Under the pieces are notes generated by a model. The model saw only the letters and a list, made by a program, of their open reading frames with translations. It was not told the origin of the DNA and ran no database searches. From Rhexocercosporidium sp. MPI-PUGE-AT-0058 (Eukaryota > Ascomycota > Leotiomycetes > Helotiales), in NCBI GenBank assembly GCA_020746875.1, contig JAGTJL010000007.1, positions 2,356,001 to 2,420,000 on the forward strand: DNA of 64,000 nt, read 5' to 3'. Position numbers and translations under genes: made by a program. Below, piece by piece: positions 34,623 through 46,504 of the stretch. Each line of letters opens with the position of its first letter. Position 1 is the stretch's first letter.

Positions 34623-36866
34623 TTAGCAGTAGCTAAGTCTAGAGAAGGCAGCGTGGATAACTACAGCTAGACCAGCTGTGAAGATCGCCTTTCGCAATTT
34701 TGGGAACTCTTCCCTGAGTTCACACATGTCATCAACCACCGATGCCTTAGACACATCTTCCTCGACGAAAGAACCATTGTGGGGAATCTCGATGACTTGT
34801 TGGAAGGAGACCCAGAAATCCTCTGGAATGGCTGTGTTGTAGGTGGCGACAGTCTTGGTGGGAATAGGTGCCAGAGCGGACGTGCTGGGCGCCTGGAATG
34901 GGCATGTTGTTGGTGTGAGGACGAGCTGTTGATTGAAGAACTCGAATTCTGGTTCCATGATAACTTCTGGGGTGGGTGCATTGTAGAATGCGAGGCCGAA
35001 GTATGCCAGTGTGAGCATTATTGTGCCAAAGAAGCTTGCACCAATGACTTTCCTGGAAGGTCCGCCTTTCTTAGCCGGACCACAGGGGATAATGGCACTA
35101 GTAGGAGAGATTTTGATGCTCGGAGATGTAATTGCCTCGTTCTCGTGACTACTAGAAATCCGGCTCTTGGAGTCGAGGTCGGAAGATCCATCGGCTCGTA
35201 TCATCTCATCATCCACATCTATGAGAAAAGTCTCATCAACCGATTCGCTTTCGGAAGACGACGCTTCGTAAGAATCGCGAGGAGTATCCTTCTCGGCTGA
35301 GTCGCCTTCAACAGTATCATCTTGTTGACACTTGATTTTGATGGCATCATGATGATCGCTGGAAGGATGGATGTGCGCACCCGAACAGAAAGTGGTGCCA
35401 GAATTGGCAGTTGAATCAGCAGCAGATTTGACCGCACCAACATTGTTGATGAGATCTTGTCTCAACTTGTCGAACGCTGCTTCGATGGCCGTTGTACGAC
35501 CTGATTGCTCACTGAGCTCCGATTCCAAGTCCTGGATACGAGACTTGGCATTCTCTGCGTTGTCTGAGCAAACATCAAGGTCTTGCTTGAGACCGTCAGC
35601 GACCTGCGTGCCCTCCGCAATTTGTTTTCTGAGATTTGCGACCTCCTTAGCTTGCTTAAGCTCCAACTCTTCGATCTGACCATCAGCCTTGAGCAGGTCC
35701 TCGTCACGGGCTCGCAACTTATCCTCGATCTCATCTTGTTTCTCGATGAGGAGTTGAATGGCTTTGGCATTGTCGGCCAACGACTTCTCGAGCTTCTCAT
35801 TTCTCTCCTCCAGGACTGCACAGCGCGCCTCCGACTGTTCCAACAGCTCCTTGAATCCGAGAGCGTTTTTTAAATCCTCTTGGCACTGGATGAGATCGCT
35901 GCTGCTTTTCTCCAGGTCTCTCTCGAACTTGTTTCTCTCAATAGTCAGGTCTCGAGCCACTTGTCGGAGCTGTGCGATGCTTCGGTCTTTGACTTCCAAA
36001 CTAGAGACAAGAAATTCGATGCGTCCTTGATCAGACATGTCCTCTGACTGAACTATCTGCTGGGCTTCAGCTGTCATCTTTCTGGCTTTGTAGTTGCTCT
36101 TGGCTTTTCTCTCCACTTTTCTTGCATCTCGCTTGCGGAGGTGTTTCGCCCACTCTTCAGGTGTGTACACCTTGTTGGTCTTCGGGTTGATGTCTGTTTC
36201 CACAGGCTGCTCTGGGTTCATGGAAAAGGGCTTTCGGTTGGGGTCCAATGAAATGGAGATACTGTCACCAATTTGTTCTGGAGCAGAACGCGAGATTCTG
36301 CTTGCGGCATGATCTGCTGCAATTTCCACGAATCTCTTTTCTTTCTCGTCGGATGGAGGTGGGGCGAAGCTAGAAGCTTGCTGTTGGTGGGGATCAATAG
36401 GGCTCACGATTGGCCGATTGTTGTTGAAGCCAAAGCCGTTGAGGTGGTGAGGGCCAGGGGTGGAGTCTGCGATATCAAGGTTAGCCATACATTGTGCAGA
36501 GTAGACATTGCGTAGAGTCAGACCGAAGCGTTGTGGAAGATTGCCACTCTTTGCCTTGGTGTTATGTGTCTGGCTAGCTCCAGCGCGCGCGCCGTTGTGA
36601 AATGCTGGCATTGGGACTCTTGGGATGTCCTTCACCTCATTTGAGGCCCAATGGCTAGCTGTAAGACCCTCTCGAACTGTGCCAGTCACCATATCGATGA
36701 ACACGGGTCGGGTTTCCATTGAAGGGTTTGGGAAAGACGCTGGAAGACCACCAGGACCATTTTGTAGAGGGGCTGGAGGAGTAGCAGAAGCTTGTTGAGG
36801 GCGCGGAGCCTGACGGCGGTCTTTCTGGTTGCTATTTCCCCAACTCTTGTATCCTTGGTTAGACAT
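34623..36866 (-). CDS. Coiled-coil membrane protein P3 (array member)
   Basis: A single uninterrupted frame of 747 residues starting MSNQGYKSWGNS. The first 230 residues are Gln/Pro/Asn-rich and contain NGFGFNNN, an echo of P1 and P2. A basic stretch (EEWAKHLRKRDARKVERKAK) leads into a coiled coil at about 275-490. An acidic Ser-rich stretch follows (SSSESESVDETFLIDVDDE), then membrane helix 1 at about 607-628 (VIGASFFGTIMLTLAYFGL). The 100-residue loop aligns without gaps to P2 (Cys, AIPEDFW, sequon NGS, Cys). The last helix (AIFTAGLAVVIHAAF) is shorter and more polar at its end than in P2. Paralogue of P2. Function unknown. Confidence 0.83.
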   Translation of the reverse strand: MSNQGYKSWGNSNQKDRRQAPRPQQASATPPAPLQNGPGGLPASFPNPSMETRPVFIDMVTGTVREGLTASHWASNEVKDIPRVPMPAFHNGARAGASQTHNTKAKSGNLPQRFGLTLRNVYSAQCMANLDIADSTPGPHHLNGFGFNNNRPIVSPIDPHQQQASSFAPPPSDEKEKRFVEIAADHAASRISRSAPEQIGDSISISLDPNRKPFSMNPEQPVETDINPKTNKVYTPEEWAKHLRKRDARKVERKAKSNYKARKMTAEAQQIVQSEDMSDQGRIEFLVSSLEVKDRSIAQLRQVARDLTIERNKFERDLEKSSSDLIQCQEDLKNALGFKELLEQSEARCAVLEERNEKLEKSLADNAKAIQLLIEKQDEIEDKLRARDEDLLKADGQIEELELKQAKEVANLRKQIAEGTQVADGLKQDLDVCSDNAENAKSRIQDLESELSEQSGRTTAIEAAFDKLRQDLINNVGAVKSAADSTANSGTTFCSGAHIHPSSDHHDAIKIKCQQDDTVEGDSAEKDTPRDSYEASSSESESVDETFLIDVDDEMIRADGSSDLDSKSRISSSHENEAITSPSIKISPTSAIIPCGPAKKGGPSRKVIGASFFGTIMLTLAYFGLAFYNAPTPEVIMEPEFEFFNQQLVLTPTTCPFQAPSTSALAPIPTKTVATYNTAIPEDFWVSFQQVIEIPHNGSFVEEDVSKASVVDDMCELREEFPKLRKAIFTAGLAVVIHAAFSRLSYC

Positions 36867-37950
36867 CTCGAAGAAAGCTAGTGGTTTCGCTGGGTGAGTT
36901 GAGGTAAGGAGTGTAGCAGAGTGCGGGGATTTGTGGAATGGAAGAAAGGTTGGTAGCAGCGCTGCAAGCAGTGTTGACCTGCGAATTTGTAAAAGTTGCT
37001 CGCGAAAGTAGACGTGATGTTTGGATTTAATGCGTGGCCTCGGTGATTGTTTCGATAAACTGGGGGAAGAATAGAGGAAATTGAGGTTGAGGCTGCGCCT
37101 TAGTAGTTGCGCGGGCCAGATCTGAAAATCGACGCTAAGGACTTAACCGAGGTGGATTCAATTCAAAACAAAGATTTCACCTTTAAGCAGCGATTCATCA
37201 CAGCACCGGCATTCATTTATGACGTCTTCGAAGCTTGGAAAAAACTATAATTTACATGTGACTACTTCTGGTGGCTCCCTATCTACTTCTTATCACGTGT
37301 GATAAATATGGATGTGACTCATGGACACCTGACATTAATACTCCTTTGCCTCAAAACTTCCACTGTTATTTGCTGGAAAGAAATGTAGATCAAACAAGAG
37401 GGGAATCCAGTGATACAAATTGCCAATTAATATGTGCGACAGGTCAAGCATTAGTACAGATGTTAATGCTAATTAGAAGGGTTTAATGGTAATTTGTAGC
37501 TCCCAAATTAAGATGTTTGGCGGTGCGATATAGCAAAGGTTTAATGCTGGTTGCTTACCACTCTAAAGGGTAGCGTGAGAAATATACAGGCTTGAACTAT
37601 ATGTGAACTCTCCACGGAGGCATGCAATTGAACCCTCATTTCCAAGGCGTGGCTAGCCAAACTGCAGGTCACACTCGCAAGAAGCAAAAGTCGGTAACTA
37701 TTGGTGTTTCAAAGTTGTACATGGATGAATTGAATTTTTTTGCTGGAAAGAGTCTGTTCTAGGAGAGGAACAAGTAAGTATTGTACAACGAACACACAGC
37801 AAAAGTATAGCTCCAAAAGCAGCCTCATAATGAAATCCTCCGAAAAACAAGTCTAACAAAGTAAAGTCCGCTCCCACTGACGAAAATCTTCGCAAGTATA
37901 TATACATAGGTCATATCAATGCTAAAAGAAACCTCGGGTATATTTTTTTC
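36867..37950. other. Intergenic region between P3 and the P4 3' repeat
   Basis: Contains the P3 promoter. No gene seen. Confidence 0.45.
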
Positions 37951-38560
37951 ATTCCCTAGCTGGACTGCGAAACAGACCCAGCTACCAAAACCATTCCCAA
38001 TTCCCCGACAGCGATACACCAAGAGCACACAAAGATATCAAGAATCCCGTTCTCTTTCAGATAGCCCCTTCTGAAGCTCTCTCATATGATTTATCAATCC
38101 CCAGCTGAACTTTCCACCAGTTCCAGCTACCAAAATCATGACACGAGGCATATCAAATGCCACGAAGAGGAAACCAACCCCTAGCTAGCCACCACGGAAA
38201 TTACGTTCCTATGATCCACCACTCCCTAGCATAACTGAATTCGAGTTCCTGCTACCAGAATCATAAGGTAATGCCTCTGCAGAAGCCGCCCAGAGAGAGT
38301 CACACCCCACCCGTCAGAAACGCGCCAAAGCCCAGCCGACCAGAGAGACGTCCTCATGATTTTTAAGCTCGACCAGAACAAAATTTTGCATCCAAAATCA
38401 TGAAAGAGACCTCCCAGAAAGACCGGGTAGAAGAGATTCCATTTCGCCGCCCACTTTTTTACCAAAGCCCTTTGCTGTCAAGCAGTAATGTGCATGATTT
38501 TTCACTCCCCTACGGTACCAGACGCGGTACCTGCAACCAGAATCATGACACACAGCTCCA
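37950..38560. repeat. Degenerate tandem repeat 3' of P4 (about 140-bp unit, 5 copies)
   Basis: The marker GCTACCAAAATCATGAC or close variants begins at about 37981, 38126, 38251, 38389 and 38533, spacings of 145, 125, 138 and 144 bp. Between markers, blocks such as CCCTAGC or CCCAGCTGAACT also recur. The array ends about 25 bp from the P4 stop codon, so it probably lies in the P4 3' UTR. Confidence 0.7.
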
Positions 38561-38584
38561 TCTGACGAGAGACCTGGTCTTCCT

Positions 38585-41500
38585 CTAATACAAACGAAAA
38601 GCCCACACAAAAGCTGCGAGAGGAACAGCCACTGCCGTAACAAACACTCCAACACTGATCGGTGTTGACCAATCTATACCACCAAGATTGACAGGTCCAT
38701 CTTCCCAGATGTCATCGCCCTCGAAGGGTATATATGTTGGGCTGGTAGCGGAGTATGAGGTGGTTTGATTGTCGGCGTTGGATAGAATTCCTGTTTCGAC
38801 TGCAACGTGAGTAGTGATACTGGGGGTGGGGGACTCTGTGCCGCATGCTAAAGCCGTGATGGTGGGAGCAATAACGGAGCAGGTATCCTTGAGATGATCT
38901 AAACTCTTTTCGTTCCGTAACGAAACAGAATCTTGGCCTGGTGCCGTGAGGTATGGCAGAAGAAAGAAGATTCCAGCGCAGGTCGTAATGATAATTATGA
39001 GAAGAGCAAATATCGTAAGGTATCGTCGGCTAGGCGTCTTGAACTTGGATCGGATGGCTGAAATTGACATCGCATATCTTTCCGGGGCAGAAGTAACTGC
39101 TGGCGATGGGGCGACAGCGGATCCTTCGAAAACTGCACGATACTGTCTGAAGGATAGGGAACGGGGCGCCAATTTGAGTGATTGGACATAAGCCTTCATT
39201 GTAATGAAACGACTCTTCTTTTTGTAGTTGCGGATTCTACGGAGCGCGTTGGTGTTCTTTCTCTTTGCTGGGAGAATCAAACGACCTTCGGGAGTTGGTC
39301 GACCACCTGGTTGACTGAAGAATGATAGCCCATTAGCGAGGCAAACAACAGCTTCTCGCATGCCATCGAATGTGAATTCAAGACTCCAGAGGCTGTTGAC
39401 GTTTGCATGGAGATTTTCCAAGTCTTCAACACGATTTGCGTGTGCCATTTTCCACTTTCCAACCTCCTGAAGATGCTCCGCCTTCAACGTACTAATGGCA
39501 TCCTTGTGGCAGTCTTTCAGTGCCCGCTCCTTTCTGCACCAGGCAATCTCTTTTATTTCCCAGTCAGAACGCTCCTCGGCAAGCACATCACGCGCAGCTT
39601 GTAGCATTCCTTCTGCCTCGAAGGTCTTCCTACTTTCCTCCCTTGTCTTTTCACGCTCCCTTTGAAGATTCTCTCTCAGCTCCTTTATTTGCTCATCGTA
39701 ATCAGCACAGAGTTGGTCGGTGGGCTTCTGTGCTTCACGAAGCTGATACAAGAGTCTATCTCTGCTTTCTGTGTTGGCGTCGATAGTCTCGCGCAAAAGT
39801 TTGCGAGTTGCTTCAAGTTTTGGTTTCATATCTTTTGCATTCCGAACCAGGATTCTGTTGTTCTCGACAACCTCTCTAAGGTCTGCAATCTCCTGAGCCA
39901 GACTCTTGTTCTCCTCTCTGAGCTTCTTATCTTCTGTCTCGTAGCTCAGGAAAAGCTCAATGGTGTTGGCGTTCCGTCGAGCTTCCTTTTTGGCTTCCTG
40001 CTTGTGCTCATTGATGACTTCTGCAGATCTTTCAATATAGCTGAAAGGATCTCTAAAGTCACACAAGTTAGTTTTGCGAATTGCAGTCCTACATCGTTTC
40101 TCCAACTCCGTGGAGAGTGCAATCCTACGAGCGGAGTCTTGAGTGTGCGAGCCCCATCTTGGCTCGAGCAGGTTTCTTCGTCTACGAATTGCCATCGTAT
40201 CGGAATCTACCACCGCAGGCATCGTCAGGATCTGAGCTCGGCCACTGCTAGCCGGCGGGTTGCGCCCCTCTGATCTCTTGCTACTGCCTTGGGTTACTTT
40301 CTGTAATCCAGTGCCACTGACATCATCTCCCAGAAGTGGCAAATCTGTGATGGACGGGACAGTCGAGGCCAAAGCAGCATGGGCGCAGGCTGAGACTCGA
40401 GGGCTCTTTCGAGTCGCCGTGGTATCCATAGGAGGAGAAGCGATCATCCACGGAGTCAAGGCTGTAGGTTCTTGCGGAAGGGAAATCTCATGGATCGTTG
40501 ATGGAATAGCGCCATCTGGATTTGAACTAGACTTGCCAAGTTCTTCTCTGGGCATGACGATCGACTTTTCAGCTAAGATCGTATGATTTGGCTCATCGGA
40601 TAGAACAAAATTTGCTGCAGATGTGGAGTTATCATTACCAGTTTCCTCTGCATCCACGGCGGTCTGGGGACTGTCGGTGGGAATGATAAGATCCATCTCC
40701 TTAGGAACTGCTGCATCAGCTTTTGACTCCACTTGCACGGCTGTAGCGGATGCAACGAGAATTTTCGCGGATGATGGCTGTATAATAAGCAAGTCAACTT
40801 CGGACGATTGCATGATTTCCTCTGACAGAACATCTTGCATAGTTGCATGGAGCGCGCTCGAGGCACCGACGGCAGATGGTAGCTGTGGTGAAGTCAAATC
40901 AGCTCCGGATGATTGCATGATTTCTTTTTGTACATCGTGCATATCGAAATTCGTGGAGCTTGGGTATTTGCCTGCAAAAGATTGCTGTAGGGTAGGCGGA
41001 TCATATTCGGATGGTCGCAGGACTTCATCTGGTGCATCTTTCATTTCTTGATCCGCCTTCTCATCAACTGCTGGTGGGGATGTTTGCGAAGATTGAGGGA
41101 AATTGACAGGTTCAGAGGGAGCATCTTCCATATCTGTATCTCCACACTTTGCTCGATTACCCTTCATCGTAGCCACATTTATAGGGTCTGCTTCCAATTC
41201 GAAATCATCGATCATGTAATCTTCGTGATGGTCTGGTTGGCTAGGTCGCTGAACTGGCGATGACAAGTACGGCATCAGGCGACTTTCAGATCCAGACGTA
41301 TCAACATCGTTCGATGTTGTCTGAATGGGAGGTGTGGATGGATTGGTCTGTATGCTGATGGGATGAGCTAGGGAGATACTTTGGGCCATTGGCTTTGAGG
41401 CAGCAAACGAATTGCCAAACAGAGGAATATTCTGTCCCTGGATGCCAAATGGTCCAGCTGGGAAAGCGTTGGCATTGTTGCTGAACTGGCTTGAGTCAAG

Positions 41501-43184
41501 ACCCAGAACATTCTTGCCTACTCGACTCTTCCTACTCAGAGTAGCGTCTTGTGCCTTCGGAGTTGACTATGATTGGTTAGCCAAGGTCTCAGTCATCTGC
41601 AGAGATCGACCTACTGTAAACTTGTCCATCGAAAAGGATATAGGAGCACCAAAACCGAAGGATAGGGTACTGTTAGACGGCTTTTGTGATGTACCAGTAG
41701 AGAGAAACAAAGAGGAGGCAGCTGGCACCGGGATGGGAGTCTGGCTAGGTGGTGGATCTAAGAAGAAGTTCGATGGAAAGACAGGAGCTGGTCCAGGGAG
41801 AGGATTTGTTATAGTGAATAAACCTTTTCCAGGGGGGAGGAGGTTCGATTCAGCAGGAAGGGTGAATGACATGAACTGGCTTGGTGCGGCTGGCGGAGCC
41901 AGAGATGGGAATACATTACGGGCAGAAAGTTCTGTCTTCATTTCTTCGGACTTCGTATCCATTGCTGCAGCCAGTGGTGGATCTTGTTGCTTAGGCTGAT
42001 GGGATGTGAAAATAAGATGCTGCGCGACTGGTCCAGGTATTTGGTTCTGCGAATTCGTCTCGGCAATTCTGGAAAGAAAATCATTTTGCTTGGCTTGATC
42101 ACTGCTCATGGCAGTTCCTGGAATCTGGCTTGAAGCCACACGTGGAGGAGTGTCTGGAATGACAGCAGGTGTTTCATTCGGGATGGATGGATGAGGGTCT
42201 TCTGCAGGAATGCCGTAGAAATCCATTGTATCATCTTGTCTAGATCTTGATGGAGGAGTTGTAGGAACTGTTGCCTGAAAATGGCTATTGCTGTTTGGAC
42301 CATTACCTCCTCCCAGGCAAGTAGGACCGAACTTCTGGGAAGCCACCTGTGAATTAGACATAGAGGCCTTTGTAAGCTCCTTTACTGGCAATATAGCTTT
42401 GTGTGGGTAGGTAGATTCTTCAGCGTCTGGGGCTTGAATCATAGCGGATACTGTTCCAAGATTTATTAGGCCAGTTGTGATAGATGGTTCCAAATTTCCA
42501 TCTGCGCTTGAGTCGGTGACGGCAGTGGGTCTCTGAACACCTAGTCTATGACGTCTCTTCAGGGACTTAATTGGACGGGGCGGAGGGTCAGATACCGGGG
42601 CGACTGGCACAGAAGAAACGTCTGTAGCATTTGTGCTCTCGGAGAATGACACACCATTGCTCTGCTCTAAATCAGGGTTGCCATGCCTTGCTATCTCGAA
42701 GGCCTGATTGCTGATGGCTAGTGTATGTGCTGGTACCTCTTTTGGATTACCAGATCCTGTGGGGGGACCCAAGCCGGGGATTATGACAGTAGGCATGTTT
42801 TTGCTGGAATTGGTACCCGGAGTGAAGAATGACTGAGATGGCGCTGAAGTAATTGAGTTTCTCTTCAATTCATCTGCCTGTATGTCGGCTATGACGGCCG
42901 CTGGGAGATATGGCCCAGGGCCACGGTGAGATCTGCTACCAGTACCAGCACCCAACCAGTTGAATGTAGCACTGTTTGCGGCGATGAACGGACTATTATA
43001 ACCGGGGCTAGAGCGAGGAGTGGACTGTATCACAGTAGTCAGCTACGGGGCTCAAATGACCTTTCATGATGGAAACTTTGCTTACGTGCGGAATGCTGGG
43101 GTTGGCACCATTGGGAGAATTAGCTGCTGGCGGTGCACCTTGAAGTCGATTTGACAGGGCCGTAGGTGGAGAGGGTTGCGCCAT
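38585..43184 (-). CDS. Giant coiled-coil membrane protein P4 (array member)
   Basis: Three phase-0 exons, complement(38585..41566, 41615..43024, 43086..43184), join two long frames into one 1496-residue protein; GTAAGC and GTAGGT donors and TACAG/CATAG acceptors support it. An upstream in-frame ATG at 43247 is a possible alternative start. Residues 1-900 are Pro/Ser/Thr-rich and low-complexity, with scattered FG pairs (FGFGAP, FGIQGQ, LFGNSF) and a repeated EIMQSS-x-x-DL unit. The coiled coil spans about 980-1235. Helix 1 lies at about 1352-1376 (a long run of Ile/Leu/Phe) and helix 2 at about 1474-1493 (VFVTAVAVPLAAFVWAF), ending the protein. The loop has two Cys, a sequon NQT and PFEGDDIWED. 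Function unknown. Confidence 0.8.
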
Positions 43185-44127
43185 GATAGGGGATTTGTCC
43201 TCGACACTGTGAGTTCTTGATATTCCCCGCTGGAAGATCGCGGCCAAATTGAGGCGCGGTCGAGGGGCTTGTTGATGTCGAAAACAGTGTTTGGTGTCGG
43301 GTGCGCAAGTGATGAATTACGAGTGGTTGCAATTGCGATGGAGTGGTAAGGGAGTGAGAGAGCAGTAATGCTGGCGATGAACAACTTGAGAAATCTGTGT
43401 TTCGAAAGTCTTGCTCTGTGGAAGGATTCTTGAGGTCGCGGTCGATCCAGATGGGAGTAGGGAAGGCTGTAGGCTAGGGGCCAATGCGCTAGTGGGCATG
43501 AATAATTTAAGCGAGAACACGTGCCGATTGAAGCCATCCGGTATCATTCACTGTTGTAGTAGGTCTCTCTAAATCGTGACCTGGGCTTTTGCACTTCATT
43601 CTAAAAGGCAGTATGTCCTTTCTGAGTGTCCTTCGTTGGTCTGCATTAAGAGAATAGAACGTAGTTTGATCTGCGCCACAGAGAAGATATAAGATCCTTT
43701 GTTTACTTTCCCGTCGATGGCAATGTTCTGAAGCTTGATGGAACAAATCCTTAAATTGACATCGAAAGAATCTCTTCGAACCATACAGTCTATATAATAT
43801 TAGCCGTCTATTGTTTTTCGGTGTATCTTATATACTTCTGATCGCGTGCAGGAAGCGGGATTTCTGCTTGCGGGTTTCCATTTGCGTTGCATCATGTGGA
43901 CTGGAAGCTAACTTTGGAATTCTGCATACAACGATATTTCAACCGTCCAGTACACTACATGAAATTTGGACTTACTGAGTTTCAAGCTTGTAAAATCCGG
44001 TAATTGTGTCATCTTTTGGAAGAGCGACAGCAAATTGACACGTTTGATGTCTCTGCTAAAGGGATCAAGTCCGAAAGCAACTTAAAAGCAAATAACATAC
44101 CTCACAACTAGCAATGAAAGAATGCTG
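43185..44127. other. P4 5' flank, no gene seen
   Basis: Presumed P4 promoter and spacer. Small overlapping minus-strand frames between 43082 and 43784 have no supporting features. Confidence 0.45.
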
Positions 44128-44798
44128 CTAAGGCCACGACTCTACTAAATTGAAGTAGTTTGCCAGCCCCGGGCTAATAGCGGATGCCTGATCCTGCTTC
44201 TTGGATTGCCCCACTGGCAAACGTTTCTCCTTCGGACCCCTTCTCCTCATATTCTGACTAGTCTCTGCTCTCTCGTCCTGATCATTGTCTGAGTGCTCCA
44301 AAACTTCGATGATCTCTACAGCCTTACTCACCCTCCATATGTATCTGTTCCACCTCCATTATTGTCGTTCTCGGCGCCTGCGTTAATGACGCGTATCCGG
44401 ATCCCTGGGGCAGGCGATGCTGCTCTCTGACCGTAGCAATTCTGTGAACTGAAACTAATAGGAAGGTAATGCGAACGCGGTTTAATCAAGAGGGACTTTG
44501 TGAGTGTTGGCGAGCTCCACACTGTGGAGCTAGATTTAGGTTATTTTCTCCTGCCCATGGCATCTGATATTTGGCGATAGGTCAATGGTATGCTTCGGCC
44601 TCTGTGTTCGCCGATCCCCAAATCATAGAGTATCCTTGGTGGTGCTAGAAAGATCGAATGAGGAAACGGGTTCTTTGTAAAGAGCTGCTCAAAAGTGATT
44701 ATTCCATGATGGGCTACGGCTTTTCTAGCTGGAGCTTGGGGACTCAACAGAGAATCCCGAGCGATCGGCGCATATCTCTGTGAGGCAATGGACCCCAT
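44128..44798 (-). pseudogene. Broken hypothetical gene (one nonsense, one frameshift)
   Basis: Three minus-strand pieces line up. 44798 down to 44541 starts with ATG (MGSIASQRYAPIARDSLL) and stops at TAA. The same frame reopens at once and runs to 44328, and from there the next frame continues (SKAVEIIEVLEHSDNDQDE) to 44128. Together they resemble one protein of about 220 residues with a nuclear-type basic stretch (RRRGPKEKRLPVGQSKKQ). No splice sites that would repair both breaks were found. Family not recognised. Confidence 0.35.
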
Positions 44799-45900
44799 TG
44801 GTTGTATTTAAGGATCGAACTTTGCTTTGTAGAAGGGGAGTCTGAGATGATCAGGTATGTGAATGGTGGTGAAGCAGGGAGCTTTAGTGGAATGTCTTGT
44901 TGGTGAGGTCATCAGTGTTGAGGGCGACCTTGGTGTGCAGATCTCTGTCGCAGGTGGCATGGAAACTGGAACTGCGAAGAACAAGTTCAGAGCCTAACCG
45001 GAAGGAAAAGCACTTCATTGCAGAAACAAAAAGGTAGGACTTTGAGAACATGTCTAGTAATGAGGTGGATACGCGTATTGCAAATCAAATTGCTTCCGTC
45101 ACATTCAATCGAAGCTCAAGCAACTTTTGATCGTATCCAGAATTCCTCTTCTATAGTTGCAAATCTTCAGTCGGCCATTAGATCTGGTTTCACACTGAAG
45201 CAAGATTTAGTAACGTTCCATCGTTCTGTCAAGACAGACAAGTCATATCCGAAAAGAACTTCCTGAGAAGTTGAGGAATAATCATTCCACCACAGCTCCG
45301 AAACAAAACACACAGATATACGAGGGGAGAAGAGGAGGAAGGCAGCACAGGACTGGGAACGATACATGTATTGGTACACACAGGGACACCATCGCTGCGA
45401 TATATCAGAGAATTATTGACGGCGAATATCCATCGGTAGAGGTAGGCTTTTAGCCTTGTGGAGAAAGAGGGTGAGTATTTATCACGAAGCTGGGCTTAGA
45501 GAATGAATGTCAAATCACAGCTTACGAATCATCGCACTCCGGTATTATGACGTTGCACTTTGCCTGATAACCTTCATTCAGTAACACTCGAAATGTCCAG
45601 CATCTTCCGCTTTCCACCTGTCTGGGCTAACTGATACAGGATATCGGCTATTCAACCTAGTTAGAACCGGAATTATCAAGTAACTGCCAATCCGCTCTCT
45701 CTCTCCCTCCCTTCCCTGCTTTCCTCTTTGCTTTATTTATTGCCCTCGTGGTATCTTTCCAACACCAAAAGTCCTACCCTCGATGTGCACTCGTCTGCTA
45801 TTGCTTCGGATATGAGGCCCTTTGGGGTGCAAACTCCAGAATTACTAGCCTAGGCTCTTGTTGCGAATTGATTATGGACGAGATGTAGATGCCGTCCAGG
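44799..45900. other. Intergenic region, no gene seen
   Basis: About 1.1 kb with only short frames on both strands. Confidence 0.4.
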
Positions 45901-45914
45901 ACGGGGTTGCGAGC

Positions 45915-46275
45915 GAATCAAAACTGCCTGCATATAGCAAGCTGGAGATGGTGGGCGGTCGTATTGATGGCGGCCGAGGGCGGAAGGGAATTGCCACGCA
46001 GGATGATATGTGTGAGACGAACCAAAAACGTGTGTATGAAGACATCCGAAGATGGTGCTCGTTTTGTTTCTTGGAAGCGGTAAGCTGAAGAGCCGTCGTT
46101 GAAGCAGATGTTCTGAGACCAACCAAAGCTGTCTGCATAACGCAAACTGGAGATAGTCATAGAGTCGGGATCCTAGTGAGGCTGTTGGAAGAAGTGGTGT
46201 CTTCTGCGTAGAGACTTGTGAGACTTGTGAGGCTGTTCAAGACTGCCTGCATGGAGCAAGCTGGAAATTGCTTAG
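45915..46275. repeat. Degenerate repeat 3' of P5 (3 copies)
   Basis: The block CTGCCTGCAT followed by AGCAAGCTGGAGAT or close variants occurs at about 45924, 46129 and 46244. Spacing is uneven (205 and 115 bp). The tract lies 230-590 bp downstream of the P5 stop codon. Confidence 0.55.
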
Positions 46276-46504
46276 CGTCAACAATTTGTGGCGGAGAAAA
46301 TGCATGCGAGATTGCTTGAGCCAGCCTGTATGTCTGTCAAGTGGGATGGGTGACGCTGCTACTCCGCCTGCTTGGGCTCCCATGTACTCTCAGAGTGGTA
46401 GAATGAATATAACACGGAAAAACAAAAACAAAAGAAATAATTATACACTAGACAATGCACACTCACAATCCCCATTTTCCACCACATGTAATCCAGCGCT
46501 ATCA

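Noticed and set aside
37950..38560. CRISPR-like array
   Set aside because: Units are about 140 bp and degenerate, not short identical repeats with unique spacers, and the genome is eukaryotic.
39662..40273. Plus-strand 203-residue frame opposite P4
   Set aside because: Antisense shadow of the P4 coil; hydrophobic look comes from reverse-complemented Glu/Lys codons.
41412..41999. Plus-strand 195-residue frame opposite P4
   Set aside because: Overlaps the well-supported exon junction of P4; no start context or motif.
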